Of a DNA stretch of 64,000 bases, positions 16,142-25,044 are shown piece by piece. A program made the translations under genes and the position numbers. A model generated the notes under the pieces. The model worked only from the letters and a program-made list of their open reading frames with translations. It had not been told where the DNA came from and made no database searches. Source of the DNA: Spirochaetales bacterium (GTDB taxonomy: Bacteria > Spirochaetota > Spirochaetia > UBA9216); assembly GCA_016342585.1 (NCBI GenBank), contig JAEINK010000002.1:1-64000 (forward strand), in the 5' to 3' direction. Positions within the stretch are counted from its first letter, which is position 1, and every line of letters begins with the position of its first letter.

Positions 16142-17410
16142 ATGAAAATTGAGCCAAATGATAAATGTTCCTGTGGCAGCGGTAGGAAATATAAGCTTTG
16201 CTGTATGGATAAGGACCCCAATGCTGAAGGAAATAACCTGACTTTTTCAGGAGAGACATCCTCTAATAATACTCCTGTTTTTGATAGCGAGGATGAATAT
16301 CATTCTGCCATGAAGGCATATACCGAATATTGTAAGAACTATCTCGCCGATGGTGAGATGACTCCCACTTTTCGGCAGTTTGTAAGCGATACCGAATCAA
16401 CCTTTGATTTGATTGAAAAACTTGGTATCCGGGAGGAGCTGGAGAAGGCTGGAACACTTCGTGAACAGCAGCAGATCCTTGCTCAGGCTGTAACCGAATG
16501 GGATGATAAGCATCCTCCGGCCAGTAGTGAAGAGACTCTGAAAGCTTTTGAAGATCTGATAGTTAAGGGGGTTTTCAAGGCTAAAGAGGCTGTTATAATC
16601 AACCGCAAGCTGGAAACCGAGAGGTTGGAGAACACACCTGTAATCATTTCGATTAAGGCATATTTAGAGCTCATAGCGCAAAACTCAGGAAAACTGCTGT
16701 TTGATGAAAAAGGGGCTCTCCAGTTTGATTTTCTTCCATATTTAACTCTTCTTGGCCCTGACCTGGGATTTACGCCTTACCTCTATTCACTTTTCGACAA
16801 CGTTCAATATTTTGTCCAATTTCTATTTTATACGCAGCACGCCTGTCAGGAAATGGGATACGTCGAGAGCAATAAACATGAGCTTTTCCTCTCAAAGAAA
16901 GGACTCAGGATCCTGGATAATAAAGGGATAGGGAAATGTTATTTTGGAGTCCTTAAGTATATATCCCGGGATTTTTTCTGGTTTGATAATAAGGAGCTGC
17001 CTGAAGAGGCCGAGACTATTTCCAATGATTCAGGTTTTTTCCTTTTGATGCTTGAGCTTATGCGTGCTGCTGGAAACGGAAAGAAGGTTGTTCCTAAAAA
17101 ACTGTACGATGATATCGACTCCTCCCTCAAGGTTTTCTCAAATCTAAAGAAGGATGGAATATATAAGAAGGATTCATTTAAACTGTTCAATGATTCTTTC
17201 ATCTGGCTCTACTGCTATTTCTTTGGATTTTTGATCCCCGATTTTTCTAAAAACGTGTATCAACTATTCAAGGACCAGCCCGGGAATCCCATGCAGAAGA
17301 TTGATCTTTCCAGGGTGAAAGCCTCGAGTTTTAGAACTACCGAATTATTTGAAGATATCTTTGAATGGAAAATATTGAAAGATATGAAGAATCTTTTCTC
17401 ATCTGTCTGA
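16142..17410 (+). CDS. SEC-C motif protein of unknown function
   Basis: The N-terminus reads NDKCSCGSGRKYKLCCMDKD, a SEC-C zinc-binding motif like the one at the SecA C-terminus, placed here at the front. The remaining 390 residues are mostly helical, with no catalytic motif I recognise and no membrane segment or signal peptide. It starts ATATATATG without a strong ribosome site. The gene is monocistronic, divergent from the etf operon, so its context gives no functional clue. SEC-C motifs occur in many unrelated proteins as protein-binding or ribosome-associated modules. Confidence 0.65.
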   Translation: MKIEPNDKCSCGSGRKYKLCCMDKDPNAEGNNLTFSGETSSNNTPVFDSEDEYHSAMKAYTEYCKNYLADGEMTPTFRQFVSDTESTFDLIEKLGIREELEKAGTLREQQQILAQAVTEWDDKHPPASSEETLKAFEDLIVKGVFKAKEAVIINRKLETERLENTPVIISIKAYLELIAQNSGKLLFDEKGALQFDFLPYLTLLGPDLGFTPYLYSLFDNVQYFVQFLFYTQHACQEMGYVESNKHELFLSKKGLRILDNKGIGKCYFGVLKYISRDFFWFDNKELPEEAETISNDSGFFLLMLELMRAAGNGKKVVPKKLYDDIDSSLKVFSNLKKDGIYKKDSFKLFNDSFIWLYCYFFGFLIPDFSKNVYQLFKDQPGNPMQKIDLSRVKASSFRTTELFEDIFEWKILKDMKNLFSSV

Positions 17411-17425
17411 ATTTAATGGAACTGT

Positions 17426-17464
17426 AAAAAGAGCCTTCCTGACTGCATAAAATCAGGAAGGCTC
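17426..17464 (-). terminator. Terminator, perfect 12-bp stem
   Basis: GAGCCTTCCTGA (17431-17442) pairs perfectly with TCAGGAAGGCTC (17453-17464) around a ten-base loop. The A-run at 17426-17430 gives a U-run on the minus strand, so it mainly ends the iron-ADH transcript. It may also serve the convergent SEC-C gene. Confidence 0.8.
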
Positions 17465-17547
17465 AAGGAAAGTGAAATATAGACAGTTATGGATTCTCTG
17501 AAACCTTCACCATGGAGGTAATCAAGTTCAGGTTTCAACTGGCTCCT

Positions 17548-18708
17548 TTAACTTGTCAGGACCGCTGCACCATAGTATGCTGCATTGTAGATTTTCTTTA
17601 TATCCTCGACTTTGGGCGAGCCGGGGTTAGTTAAGGTACAGGGGTCATTAAGAGCATTGAGGCTCATTCGATCTATTACTTCATTGTATTTCGCCTGGTT
17701 AAAATCAACTTCGGTACATTCCTGAAATGTGGCAGGAATTTTAAGGGTACTGTTTAAGGCTCTGATTTTATCTGCCAAATTATCAATCTCAAGAGCTTTC
17801 TCGACCATTGCATATTTATCGGAGAACTGTTTGTTGAACTCGATGATGTAGGGGAGGAGTATTGCATTGGCAAGACCATGAGTAACACCAAACTCTCCAC
17901 CAATCTTATGCGCAAGGGAGTGAACGAGCCCGAGGGAGGCATTGGTAAAAGCCATTCCTGCCAGGGCTGAGGCATTGTGCATGTTTTCTCGTGCCTTCAT
18001 ATTGTCAGGTTCTTTATAAGCAATTTCGAGGTTTTCAAAAACAAGCCGGATGGCTTCCAGGGCATAGGGGTCTGTAAAACTTGTCGCTGCTGTTGAAGCC
18101 ACCGCTTCAAGGGCGTGAGCCATAACATCCATCCCCGTGTTGGCAGTAATATGAGCCGGCATTCTTGCGGGAATGACTGGATCAAGGATGGCAATATCCG
18201 GAACCATGTCTGCGGCAACGATGGGGTATTTGATATGATTCTCGGTATCGGTGATTACAGAAAAGGCTGTGATTTCAGAGGCTGTACCGCTGGTTGAGGG
18301 AATAGCAATGAATTTTGCCTTATTCCTGAGTGCGGGCATGGAACCGGGTTCAATTATCTCATCAAAAGTTAATTTTGGATGTTCGTAAAAGCACCACATA
18401 ACCTTGGCCGCGTCGATAGCAGAACCGCCGCCTATGGCCACAATCCAGTCCGGGTTGAAGTCCTGCATGGCGGCAGCACCTTCCATAACGGTCTTTACTG
18501 AGGGGTTTGGTTCAACACCATCGATTATAATGGATTCAATATCGGCTTTCTTCAGAAGATCCTGTGCCATATCAAGAAATCCAAATTTTTTCATCGAGCT
18601 TCCACCAGTCACGAGAACCGCTTTTTTTCCCTTTAATTCAGAAAGTTTTTCCAGGGCGCCTTCCCCGTAGTAGATGTTCCTTGGAATAGAAAAACTCATT
18701 ACAGCCAT
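17548..18708 (-). CDS. Iron-containing (group III) alcohol dehydrogenase
   Basis: A 386-residue NAD(P)H-dependent alcohol/aldehyde oxidoreductase. Seen are the nucleotide-binding GGGSAIDAAK, IPSTSGTASEIT, the metal ligands in GMDVMAHALEA, and GLVHSLAHKIGGEFGVTHG with the canonical 14-residue histidine spacing. GGAGG lies five bases before ATG 18708, so the upstream ATG at 18726 is rejected. Two TTAWCGWTAA-like sites sit between its -10 box and start. Similar sites control the ABC-IolD operon behind the neighbouring lacI-type gene, so it likely belongs to the same sugar regulon and reduces an aldehyde made there. Substrate unknown. Confidence 0.9.
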   Translation of the reverse strand: MAVMSFSIPRNIYYGEGALEKLSELKGKKAVLVTGGSSMKKFGFLDMAQDLLKKADIESIIIDGVEPNPSVKTVMEGAAAMQDFNPDWIVAIGGGSAIDAAKVMWCFYEHPKLTFDEIIEPGSMPALRNKAKFIAIPSTSGTASEITAFSVITDTENHIKYPIVAADMVPDIAILDPVIPARMPAHITANTGMDVMAHALEAVASTAATSFTDPYALEAIRLVFENLEIAYKEPDNMKARENMHNASALAGMAFTNASLGLVHSLAHKIGGEFGVTHGLANAILLPYIIEFNKQFSDKYAMVEKALEIDNLADKIRALNSTLKIPATFQECTEVDFNQAKYNEVIDRMSLNALNDPCTLTNPGSPKVEDIKKIYNAAYYGAAVLTS

Positions 18709-18733
18709 AATAGCCTCCGGTATCATTGTTTAT

Positions 18734-18757
18734 TTATCGATACATACTTATCGGTAA
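18734..18757. promoter_or_regulatory. Two candidate LacI-family operators downstream of the iron-ADH promoter
   Basis: TTATCGATAC (18734-18743) and TTATCGGTAA (18748-18757) lie between the -10 box and the ribosome site of the iron-ADH gene. They share the core TTAWCGWTAA with sites at 18801-18810, 19888-19897 and 20015-20024. A central CG flanked by AT-rich arms is typical of LacI-family operators. Binding by the adjacent regulator is inferred. Confidence 0.55.
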
Positions 18758-18758
18758 A

Positions 18759-18787
18759 AATATACTCAATGAGGTTTTTGCTGTCAA
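18759..18787 (-). promoter_or_regulatory. Promoter of the iron alcohol dehydrogenase gene
   Basis: On the minus strand TTGACA (18782-18787) and TATATT (18759-18764) are 17 bases apart. This is a strong sigma-70-type promoter, placed about 50 bases before the start codon. A strong promoter covered by operator-like repeats fits control by repression. Confidence 0.7.
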
Positions 18788-18800
18788 TGGCTTTTGATAT

Positions 18801-18810
18801 AAATCGATAA
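18801..18810. promoter_or_regulatory. Candidate upstream LacI-family operator
   Basis: AAATCGATAA lies 14 bases upstream of the iron-ADH -35 box. The longer ATCGATAAATAA (18803-18814) is the exact inverted copy of TTATTTATCGAT at 18730-18741, so the promoter is bracketed by two arms that a dimeric or tetrameric repressor could bridge. Confidence 0.45.
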
Positions 18811-18827
18811 ATAATTATATAATTATT

Positions 18828-19817
18828 TCAGGATTCCCTAATAATCAGTTCCGGCAGATAGGAAACATATTTTTCAGGAGCTTTATTATCATTAATTAAT
18901 GCCATAAGTTCTGATGCACTGTCATACCCCAATCTGTATTTGGGAACCCGTATGGTCGAAAGGGAAGGGATATAGTAACGGGATTCTGCCACATCATCAT
19001 GTCCGAGTATTCTAATATCTTCGGGTATGCGAATTTTTAGATCATGAGCCGCCCTGATAACACCGAGAGCCATACTGTCATTATAGACAAAAAGAGAATC
19101 AATTTGTTTATCGTTCTTCAAAAATTCTGTTGCTGCATTATAGGCAGCTTGCGGGGTGGCATCACAATGGATTATCCTGTTCTCCTTGAGTATAACCTCG
19201 GCATCCCTTAACCCTTTTATGAATCCATTTACTCTGTCACGGTTACAGCTTACCGGGAGGTTGAAGCCAATATATGCCGAATGTGAACATCCCTGCTGAA
19301 TAAAATATTCTGCGGCCTTAATACCGCTCTGAAAAGAATCGGATATAAAATAACTTCGTGTGTTTTTGTTGCCTTTTCGAACTATTGTGATGTGCGGAAC
19401 ACCAATATTATCATAATCCAGTGAGTTTATCATATCCTGTGAGGGGACAATTATTGTACCGGCTACCCGATTAGATACCAGAGTTTTTAAGAGACTTTTT
19501 TCTTTCTCAAGATTTTCACCACTGCTCAAGGCTAACATGGTATATTCTTTTTCTGATATAGCGTCATTGATACCTTGGAGAATTCTTGCATAAAAAGCAT
19601 TATCAATATGTGTAATTATTACCCCGATCATCCTGTTCTCTTTGGAACGGAGTCTGGAGGCACTGGCATTTAGTATGTACCCCATTTCATCTGCGATCCG
19701 GCGGATTCGTATTTTAGTATCATCTCCAATATCGCTTTTGTTATTTAAGGCACGACTTACAGTATTGATGGATACATTTGCTTTTTTTGCAATATCTTTG
19801 AGTTTGATATATGCCAT
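18828..19817 (-). CDS. LacI-family transcriptional regulator
   Basis: A 329-residue repressor-type protein: an N-terminal LacI helix-turn-helix (LKDIAKKANVSINTVSRALNNKSDIGDDT), a hinge helix near LNASASRLRSK, and a periplasmic-binding-like ligand domain with FVYNDSMALGVIRAAHD and ILGHDDVAESRYYIPSLSTI. The ligand is probably the sugar imported by the divergent ABC operon. Its own TATAAT (19850-19855) lies in the shared intergenic region, with operator-like palindromes between the two promoters. Placed between the iron-ADH gene and the ABC operon, it likely represses both and possibly itself. Confidence 0.92.
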   Translation of the reverse strand: MAYIKLKDIAKKANVSINTVSRALNNKSDIGDDTKIRIRRIADEMGYILNASASRLRSKENRMIGVIITHIDNAFYARILQGINDAISEKEYTMLALSSGENLEKEKSLLKTLVSNRVAGTIIVPSQDMINSLDYDNIGVPHITIVRKGNKNTRSYFISDSFQSGIKAAEYFIQQGCSHSAYIGFNLPVSCNRDRVNGFIKGLRDAEVILKENRIIHCDATPQAAYNAATEFLKNDKQIDSLFVYNDSMALGVIRAAHDLKIRIPEDIRILGHDDVAESRYYIPSLSTIRVPKYRLGYDSASELMALINDNKAPEKYVSYLPELIIRES

Positions 19818-19884
19818 ATAAAAAAAACTCCTGTTTGTTTTCTTGTTATATTATATCAATAAAATGCAACATTTGTCTTGCACA

Positions 19885-19900
19885 ACTTTAACGTTAAAGT
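19885..19900. promoter_or_regulatory. Perfect 16-bp palindrome, LacI-family operator candidate
   Basis: ACTTTAACGTTAAAGT reads the same on both strands, with a central CG. It lies between the lacI-type gene and the ABC operon, upstream of both promoters, and contains TTAACGTTAA. Its position would suit autoregulation and looping with the downstream operator at 20011-20028. Confidence 0.6.
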
Positions 19901-19978
19901 AGATTTGAAGTGATTTCACTGTAAAAAAAGTGCTTTTAAAGATGAATCGAGGGCTATTTAGAAAAAACTCGATTTTTC

Positions 19979-20028
19979 TTGACAAAAATTGATTGTTGAT
20001 CAAATAATTAAACATTAACGATAATGTT
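19979..20028 (+). promoter_or_regulatory. Promoter and operator of the sugar ABC/IolD-like operon
   Basis: TTGACA at 19979-19984 is followed about 18-20 bases later by an AT-rich -10 (AAATAATTA, about 20002-20010). Directly behind it is an 18-bp imperfect palindrome, AACATTA-ACGA-TAATGTT (20011-20028), ending next to the GGAGG ribosome site. A repressor bound there would block both initiation and elongation. Confidence 0.6.
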
Positions 20029-20038
20029 GGAGGATGTT

Positions 20039-21331
20039 ATGAAGAGAAATGTAAGAAAGGCAGCATTAGTTCTTATTATGCTGTTAATTGTGGCTCCCCT
20101 GGTGCTGTTTGCAGGAGGAGGAAAGGAAGAGCCTGTTGAAGGTGCCCCGGAAAAAGTGACTTTTTTCCACTATTTTTCGGGAACTCTTTCTGGGGGAATG
20201 GATGATCTGGTTAAAAGTTTCAATCAGGAGAATCCCGAGTATGTTATGACCCACACACCGGTGGATCATGAGGCATTCAAGACAAGTATTCTTGTTATGC
20301 TTTCCGGTGGAAATCCCCCGGATCTTTTTTCCTATTGGGCCGGAGCCAGGGTTCAATTCATTGTGGATGCTGACAGACTGCTTCCTATTGATGATGTTTA
20401 TGAAGAGTATGGGGTCTCCGAGCTTTTTTCCGATGCGGTAAATGGCGCTGCAACCTATGATGGTCATAAGTATTTTCTGCCTTTGACTCAGCACTATGTA
20501 GCGTTCTTCTATAACAAGGACGTTTTTGCCAAGGCTGGTGTCGAGGGTGTTCCTGAAACCTGGGATGAATTCCTCGATGCCTGTGAGAAGATTAAGGCTA
20601 TCGGTGTTGCCCCCATTGCACTTGGTTCCAAAGAGAGATGGCCTGCCCAGTTCTGGCTTGATTATCCCCTTTTAAGAACTGCCGGACCTGAGTACCGGGC
20701 AAAGCTTATGGCTGGAGAAGTCTCCTATGCAGATCCTGAAGTTGTAAAGGCCTTTGAAATGTGGAAAGAGTGTATCGATAAAGGATATTTCTATCCCAAT
20801 TCGAATGCTTATGATTACGCTGAAGCTTCTGTTCAGGTTGGAACCGGGCAGGCTGGTATGACCCTTATGGGAAGCTGGTTAATGCAGCTTGATGATCAAA
20901 TCGGCTGGACACCCGGTGAAGATTATGATTTTTTCCCCTTTCCTGTTGTTGATTCTGCCATACCTGATTGTGCTGTAGGGCCCTTCGATGGTGTTGTTGT
21001 TGCTAAAGATGGAAGAAATCCCGAAGCAGCGAAAATGGCTCTGGTAGCCATGGCTCAGAAAGGCCCCATGATGGCCTTCAATACAGGAACAGGTGCACTT
21101 GCTCCTAATATTAATGTTCCCGATTCCATGTATAACGTTCTTCAGATGAAAATCAAAGAATATTGTGGAATAGTTCCTAATTGGGCCTTTAATTATGATC
21201 TTGCTACACCTCCGCCAGTTGCGGATGTCGGTCTGGATGCCTTTACAAAATTTATTGATAGTCCCGAGGACTATATGGAGATTCTCAAAGATACAGAAAC
21301 GGGTGCAAAAGCTGCCTGGAGTAATATGTAA
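20039..21331 (+). CDS. ABC sugar transporter, extracellular binding protein
   Basis: A family 1 solute-binding protein (about 430 residues). The N-terminus has a lysine/arginine start, a hydrophobic core and the spirochaete-style end FAGGGKEE. The mature protein shows typical carbohydrate-binding features: LSGGNPPDLFSYWAGA, VPETWDEFLDACEKIKA, FWLDYPLLR, and the late cleft segment around FPVVDSAIPDC. It would capture a mono- or oligosaccharide or polyol in the periplasm. ATG 20039 is chosen because GGAGG lies just upstream; an earlier ATG at 20024 lies before that site. First gene of an eight-gene operon with no ATPase gene, so a shared ATPase elsewhere is needed. Confidence 0.9.
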   Translation: MKRNVRKAALVLIMLLIVAPLVLFAGGGKEEPVEGAPEKVTFFHYFSGTLSGGMDDLVKSFNQENPEYVMTHTPVDHEAFKTSILVMLSGGNPPDLFSYWAGARVQFIVDADRLLPIDDVYEEYGVSELFSDAVNGAATYDGHKYFLPLTQHYVAFFYNKDVFAKAGVEGVPETWDEFLDACEKIKAIGVAPIALGSKERWPAQFWLDYPLLRTAGPEYRAKLMAGEVSYADPEVVKAFEMWKECIDKGYFYPNSNAYDYAEASVQVGTGQAGMTLMGSWLMQLDDQIGWTPGEDYDFFPFPVVDSAIPDCAVGPFDGVVVAKDGRNPEAAKMALVAMAQKGPMMAFNTGTGALAPNINVPDSMYNVLQMKIKEYCGIVPNWAFNYDLATPPPVADVGLDAFTKFIDSPEDYMEILKDTETGAKAAWSNM

Positions 21332-21352
21332 TTTTTCTGATTCAGTTTGAGT

Positions 21353-21391
21353 GGATTCCGGGGCATTGCATTAAAGGATGTACCGGAGTCC
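21353..21391 (+). terminator. Intercistronic stem-loop behind the binding-protein gene
   Basis: GGATTCCGG (21353-21361) pairs with CCGGAGTCC (21383-21391) with one G-U pair around a 21-base loop. AT-rich sequence without a solid U-run follows. It is likely an mRNA-stabilising or partial-termination element raising binding-protein yield over permeases. Confidence 0.5.
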
Positions 21392-21425
21392 ATATTTATT
21401 TACATCACATAAAGGAAGACAGTCT

Positions 21426-22298
21426 ATGGTTCAGAAGAATACTGCCTGGCAGTTTCTATTACTACCCCTGCTGATCTACTTCATAGTAATTATTTTTCCT
21501 TTCCTTCAGTCTTTGTTTTTAAGTATGACCGACTGGAATGGAATCTCTCCCGAATATCATTTCATTGGGTTTGCTAATTACAAGGGAGTATTTACAGATC
21601 CTCATTTCAGCGGGGCCATATTAAATAATGTTATCTGGGTAATTATATTTTTATTAGTACCTACTGTTTTAGGATTGTTTTTGGCAGTTTTATTGGATAG
21701 CGGAGTACCAGGAGCAACATTTTTCAAATCGGTTATATATTTACCTATGATCTTTTCATATGTAATAATTGGATTGATCTGGAGTTTTGTTTATGAACCG
21801 AGGTTAGGGATTCTGAATATTGTCATAAGAATGTTCGGGAACCCCGACTGGAACTTTGCCTGGCTCGCCCAGTCAAAAACAGCCCTTTTTTCTGTCATCG
21901 CAGCAGCTTCCTGGCAGCATACCGGGCTGTGTATGATCCTTTACCTTGCCGGATTAAGCGGAGTCAGGCAGGACCTTGTTGAAGCTGCAAAGATAGACGG
22001 GGCTGGCCCGCGTCGTATATTCTTTAATATTGTTCTTCCCCAATTAAAAAATTCTACTGTTGTTGTTATATCCCTGACGGTAATAAATTCTCTTAAAAGT
22101 TTTGATCTTGTCTATATCGCAACAAAGGGTGGGCCTTTCAGGAGTTCAGAGGTTCTTACTACTCTGATGTATAGAGAGTCTTTCTGGAATTACAGGATGG
22201 GTTATGGTAGTGCTATAGCAAGTGTATTATTTTTTATTGTCTTTATTGTCGTTTTCTTCTACTTCAGATCAATCATGGCGGATGGCGAAAATGAATAG
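21426..22298 (+). CDS. ABC sugar transporter permease 1 (MalF-type)
   Basis: A 290-residue inner-membrane protein with six membrane segments and the binding-protein-dependent permease loop LVEAAKIDGAGPRRIFFNIVLPQL (EAA motif) that contacts the ATPase. The ATG at 21426 follows AAAGGAAG with a seven-base spacer, and the earlier in-frame start at 21378 lacks one. It overlaps the next permease gene by 17 bases. It forms the channel with permease 2 for the substrate of the upstream binding protein. Confidence 0.9.
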   Translation: MVQKNTAWQFLLLPLLIYFIVIIFPFLQSLFLSMTDWNGISPEYHFIGFANYKGVFTDPHFSGAILNNVIWVIIFLLVPTVLGLFLAVLLDSGVPGATFFKSVIYLPMIFSYVIIGLIWSFVYEPRLGILNIVIRMFGNPDWNFAWLAQSKTALFSVIAAASWQHTGLCMILYLAGLSGVRQDLVEAAKIDGAGPRRIFFNIVLPQLKNSTVVVISLTVINSLKSFDLVYIATKGGPFRSSEVLTTLMYRESFWNYRMGYGSAIASVLFFIVFIVVFFYFRSIMADGENE

Positions 22299-23115
22299 AG
22301 TTCGAACAGCTTTGAAGCTACTTATAATAATAATCATTTGTGGCTTATTTTTTGTACCTATATATGGCGCCTTCACTACAGCTTTCAGGACTAATCCTGA
22401 TATTATCAGGGACGGATTCTGGACTCTCCCCGTTCATCCGGTTCTTGATAACTTTATCACTGTATGGGAGGGGGGCAAAATTCAGATGTTCCTCCTTAAT
22501 ACAGTACTTGTTACAATTTCAGCTACACTCATCTCAATTTTCCTGGGAAGTCTCACAGGGTATGCATTTGGAAAATTAAAATTCAAGGGTGATTCCTGGA
22601 TCTATATCCTGGTTGTAGCCGGTATGTTTTTTCCTCCCCAGATCGTCCTGATTCCGCTTTTTAAGCTTTTTAATTCCATTGGGCTTCTTGATACGGTTCT
22701 TTCATTAATTATTGTTCATGTCGGTTTCGGACTTCCGATCTGTACTCTTATGATGACCAATTTTTTCAAGGATGTCCCAACATCTCTCAGACATGCCGCC
22801 ATGATTGATGGATGTCATGACTGGCAGATTCTCTTTCGGATCATGTTTCCTCTTGCACGGCCTTCTTTAACGGCTCTGGTCATTCTTCAGTTCACCTGGA
22901 TATGGAATGATTTCCTGTGGCCTTTGATCCTTATTAAATCGGAATTCAGGATGACAATTCAGATGGGGATTCTGCAGCTCCGGGGCCAATATGGGCTTGC
23001 CTGGGGAAATCAGGCTGCCGGGGCATTAATGGCAACTGTTCCAACCCTGCTGTTATTTATTTTCATGCAGAAACATTTTATTCACGGTCTGGCCATGGGG
23101 GGCGTGAAGGAATGA
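22282..23115 (+). CDS. ABC sugar transporter permease 2 (MalG-type)
   Basis: About 277 residues with six membrane segments. The cytoplasmic loop SLRHAAMIDGCHDWQILFRIMFPLA is the EAA motif with its first residues altered (usual xPxxLxEAAxIDGA). The start is either ATG 22282 (overlapping the previous gene) or ATG 22291; neither has a strong ribosome site, in keeping with translational coupling. It completes the importer core together with permease 1. No ATP-binding subunit is encoded in the operon. Confidence 0.88.
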   Translation: MAKMNRVRTALKLLIIIIICGLFFVPIYGAFTTAFRTNPDIIRDGFWTLPVHPVLDNFITVWEGGKIQMFLLNTVLVTISATLISIFLGSLTGYAFGKLKFKGDSWIYILVVAGMFFPPQIVLIPLFKLFNSIGLLDTVLSLIIVHVGFGLPICTLMMTNFFKDVPTSLRHAAMIDGCHDWQILFRIMFPLARPSLTALVILQFTWIWNDFLWPLILIKSEFRMTIQMGILQLRGQYGLAWGNQAAGALMATVPTLLLFIFMQKHFIHGLAMGGVKE

Positions 23116-23149
23116 TGACTAAACTTGACAATCTAGGAGGTATATAAAT

Positions 23150-25042
23150 ATGAACATCAGAAAAATGAAAAGAGTGGAAAGGGCTGAAATAATTGCTGAA
23201 TCAGGTTCTGTCACGGAAGGAATACATTCTGGTAAATTGAAACAGTTTCAGGATATCTCTTTGAGTGAGGCTTTAGTTCTGGGGCTCCTTAATCAGGGTG
23301 TAAGAAAGTATGTGGGAATCTTCGGTCATGGAACAACCGATGTGGGGGAGGTTCTTCGGGTATATCAGGATGCCGGTTTGGTTGAGGTATATAACGTTAG
23401 AAATGAGACAGAGGCTTCCCATGCGGCATCGATGCTTCGATGGCAGTATGGTGAACATGCTGCGGTATTTACCTCCATTGGACCCGGGGCTATGCATGCC
23501 TTTGCCGGATCCCTGTTGCCTAAATCTAATGGCCTTGGGGTTTATTATATATTCGGTGATGAGACAACCCATAATGAAGGTCCCAATATGCAGCAGATCC
23601 CTATTGATAAACAGGATTTGTTTTTAAGTATGACTTCGATAATGAGTGGAAGCTATTCTCTGAATACACCAGAGGCTGTTTTTACTGCACTTAAACGGGG
23701 ATATTCAACGGTTTGTTCTCCCCTGGGGGAAAGTCCTTTCTTTTTCCATCTACCCATGAATATTCAAGGGAAGGTAATGGAAAATATGAATCTCTCAGAG
23801 CTTCCAATACCTGCAAAACTATCTGATAAGATCAAAACATCGGAAGAATGCTGTGCTGAGGCTGTAAGTCTTATTGGTAAATATAAAAAGATAACCATCA
23901 AGGCGGGAGGTGGTGCCCGTGAAATGGAGCCCGATGTTCTAAAAAGGTTCCTGGATTTAACAGGGGCTGTATATGTTCATGGACCTCAGATCCCCGGGAT
24001 CCTGCCGGATGAAGACATGCGAAATATGACTGTGGGAGGGTCAAAAGGTTCTATCTCTGGAAATTTTGCCATGGAAAATTGTGAGCTCCTGGTTGTAATA
24101 GGCGCCAGAGGGGTATGCCAATGGGACTCTTCCGGGACCTCCTGGAAAAATACAAAAGAGATTATCAATATTAATACCCGCCTTGAGGATGCCCTTCATT
24201 ACAACAGATCCCTTCCCTTGGTCGGAAATGCAAATGAAATCTTGAACCAGCTGAATGAAGCCCTTGCTTTAGCGGGTGCCGATCCAGAGAAAGATGCCGA
24301 AAAAAAATCATGGTTGGAAGATTGTTCAGGGAAACGTCAGGAGTGGGAGGCCTTCAAAGGAGATCGATTTATAACCAGCCATCTCTTTGATGAGAAATGG
24401 GGCCGGGAACTTCTTACGCAACCTGCCGTTTTAAATGAAGCTATTGATTTTGCGATGAAAGTTGATGCTGTGAAAATTTTTGATGCGGGAGATGTTCAGG
24501 CCAACGGATTTCAGGCTGTTAAGGATCAAAGGCCGAAGCGGACTTTCACTGATACCGGCTCCTCCTACATGGGGTTTGCTGTCTCCGCGCTGCTAGCTTC
24601 TGCAATGACGGACAGGCCGGATTACCCAATTGCATTTACAGGTGATGGTAGTTTCCTTATGAATCCCCAGATCCTTTTGGATGCCGTTCAGTATAGCCTC
24701 AGGGGTATGATTCTCCTTATGGATAACCGACGTATGGCTGCTATCAGTGGTCTACAGGAAGCCCAATATGGGAAGGTTTTCGCTACAGATGACCAGGTTG
24801 AAGTTGACTATATCCAATTGGCCTCGTCGTTCAAAGGGGTCAAAACATTTGATGGTGGTTCATCTCTTATAGAGCTGAGAAAAGCTCTTAAATCTGCCTA
24901 TGAATATAAGGGGCTCTCCCTCGTATATGTTCCGGTTTATAGCGGAGCAGATCCTCTTGGAGGCTTAGGAGTTTTTGGTAACTGGAATGTAGGGAACTGG
25001 TGTGATGCGGTTCAGAAAGAAAAACATAGGATAGGATTGTAA
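23150..25042 (+). CDS. IolD-like thiamine diphosphate-dependent enzyme
   Basis: A 630-residue enzyme of the TPP family, closest in pattern to IolD, which hydrolytically opens the cyclic dione intermediate of myo-inositol breakdown. Visible are GIFGHGTTDVGEV near residue 58, the cofactor-activating glutamate in VRNETEASHAASM, SIGPGAMHAF, and the diphosphate/Mg site FTGDGSFLMNPQILLDAV. It lacks recognisable features of a sulfoacetaldehyde acetyltransferase or an acetolactate synthase. A GGAGG site precedes the ATG. No iolB, iolC or iolE is adjacent, so the substrate may be another cyclitol or keto-sugar. Confidence 0.8.
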   Translation: MNIRKMKRVERAEIIAESGSVTEGIHSGKLKQFQDISLSEALVLGLLNQGVRKYVGIFGHGTTDVGEVLRVYQDAGLVEVYNVRNETEASHAASMLRWQYGEHAAVFTSIGPGAMHAFAGSLLPKSNGLGVYYIFGDETTHNEGPNMQQIPIDKQDLFLSMTSIMSGSYSLNTPEAVFTALKRGYSTVCSPLGESPFFFHLPMNIQGKVMENMNLSELPIPAKLSDKIKTSEECCAEAVSLIGKYKKITIKAGGGAREMEPDVLKRFLDLTGAVYVHGPQIPGILPDEDMRNMTVGGSKGSISGNFAMENCELLVVIGARGVCQWDSSGTSWKNTKEIININTRLEDALHYNRSLPLVGNANEILNQLNEALALAGADPEKDAEKKSWLEDCSGKRQEWEAFKGDRFITSHLFDEKWGRELLTQPAVLNEAIDFAMKVDAVKIFDAGDVQANGFQAVKDQRPKRTFTDTGSSYMGFAVSALLASAMTDRPDYPIAFTGDGSFLMNPQILLDAVQYSLRGMILLMDNRRMAAISGLQEAQYGKVFATDDQVEVDYIQLASSFKGVKTFDGGSSLIELRKALKSAYEYKGLSLVYVPVYSGADPLGGLGVFGNWNVGNWCDAVQKEKHRIGL

Positions 25043-25044
25043 AA

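Noticed and set aside
18726..18726. Upstream ATG for the iron alcohol dehydrogenase
   Set aside because: The GGAGG site lies between this codon and the ATG at 18708, so it can only serve the downstream start.
23150..25042. Sulfoacetaldehyde acetyltransferase (Xsc) as identity of the TPP enzyme
   Set aside because: The N-terminal GIFGHG segment and the overall pattern match IolD, not the Xsc or acetolactate synthase pattern. Sulfonate metabolism remains only an analogy for the neighbouring transketolase, isomerase and iron-ADH genes.
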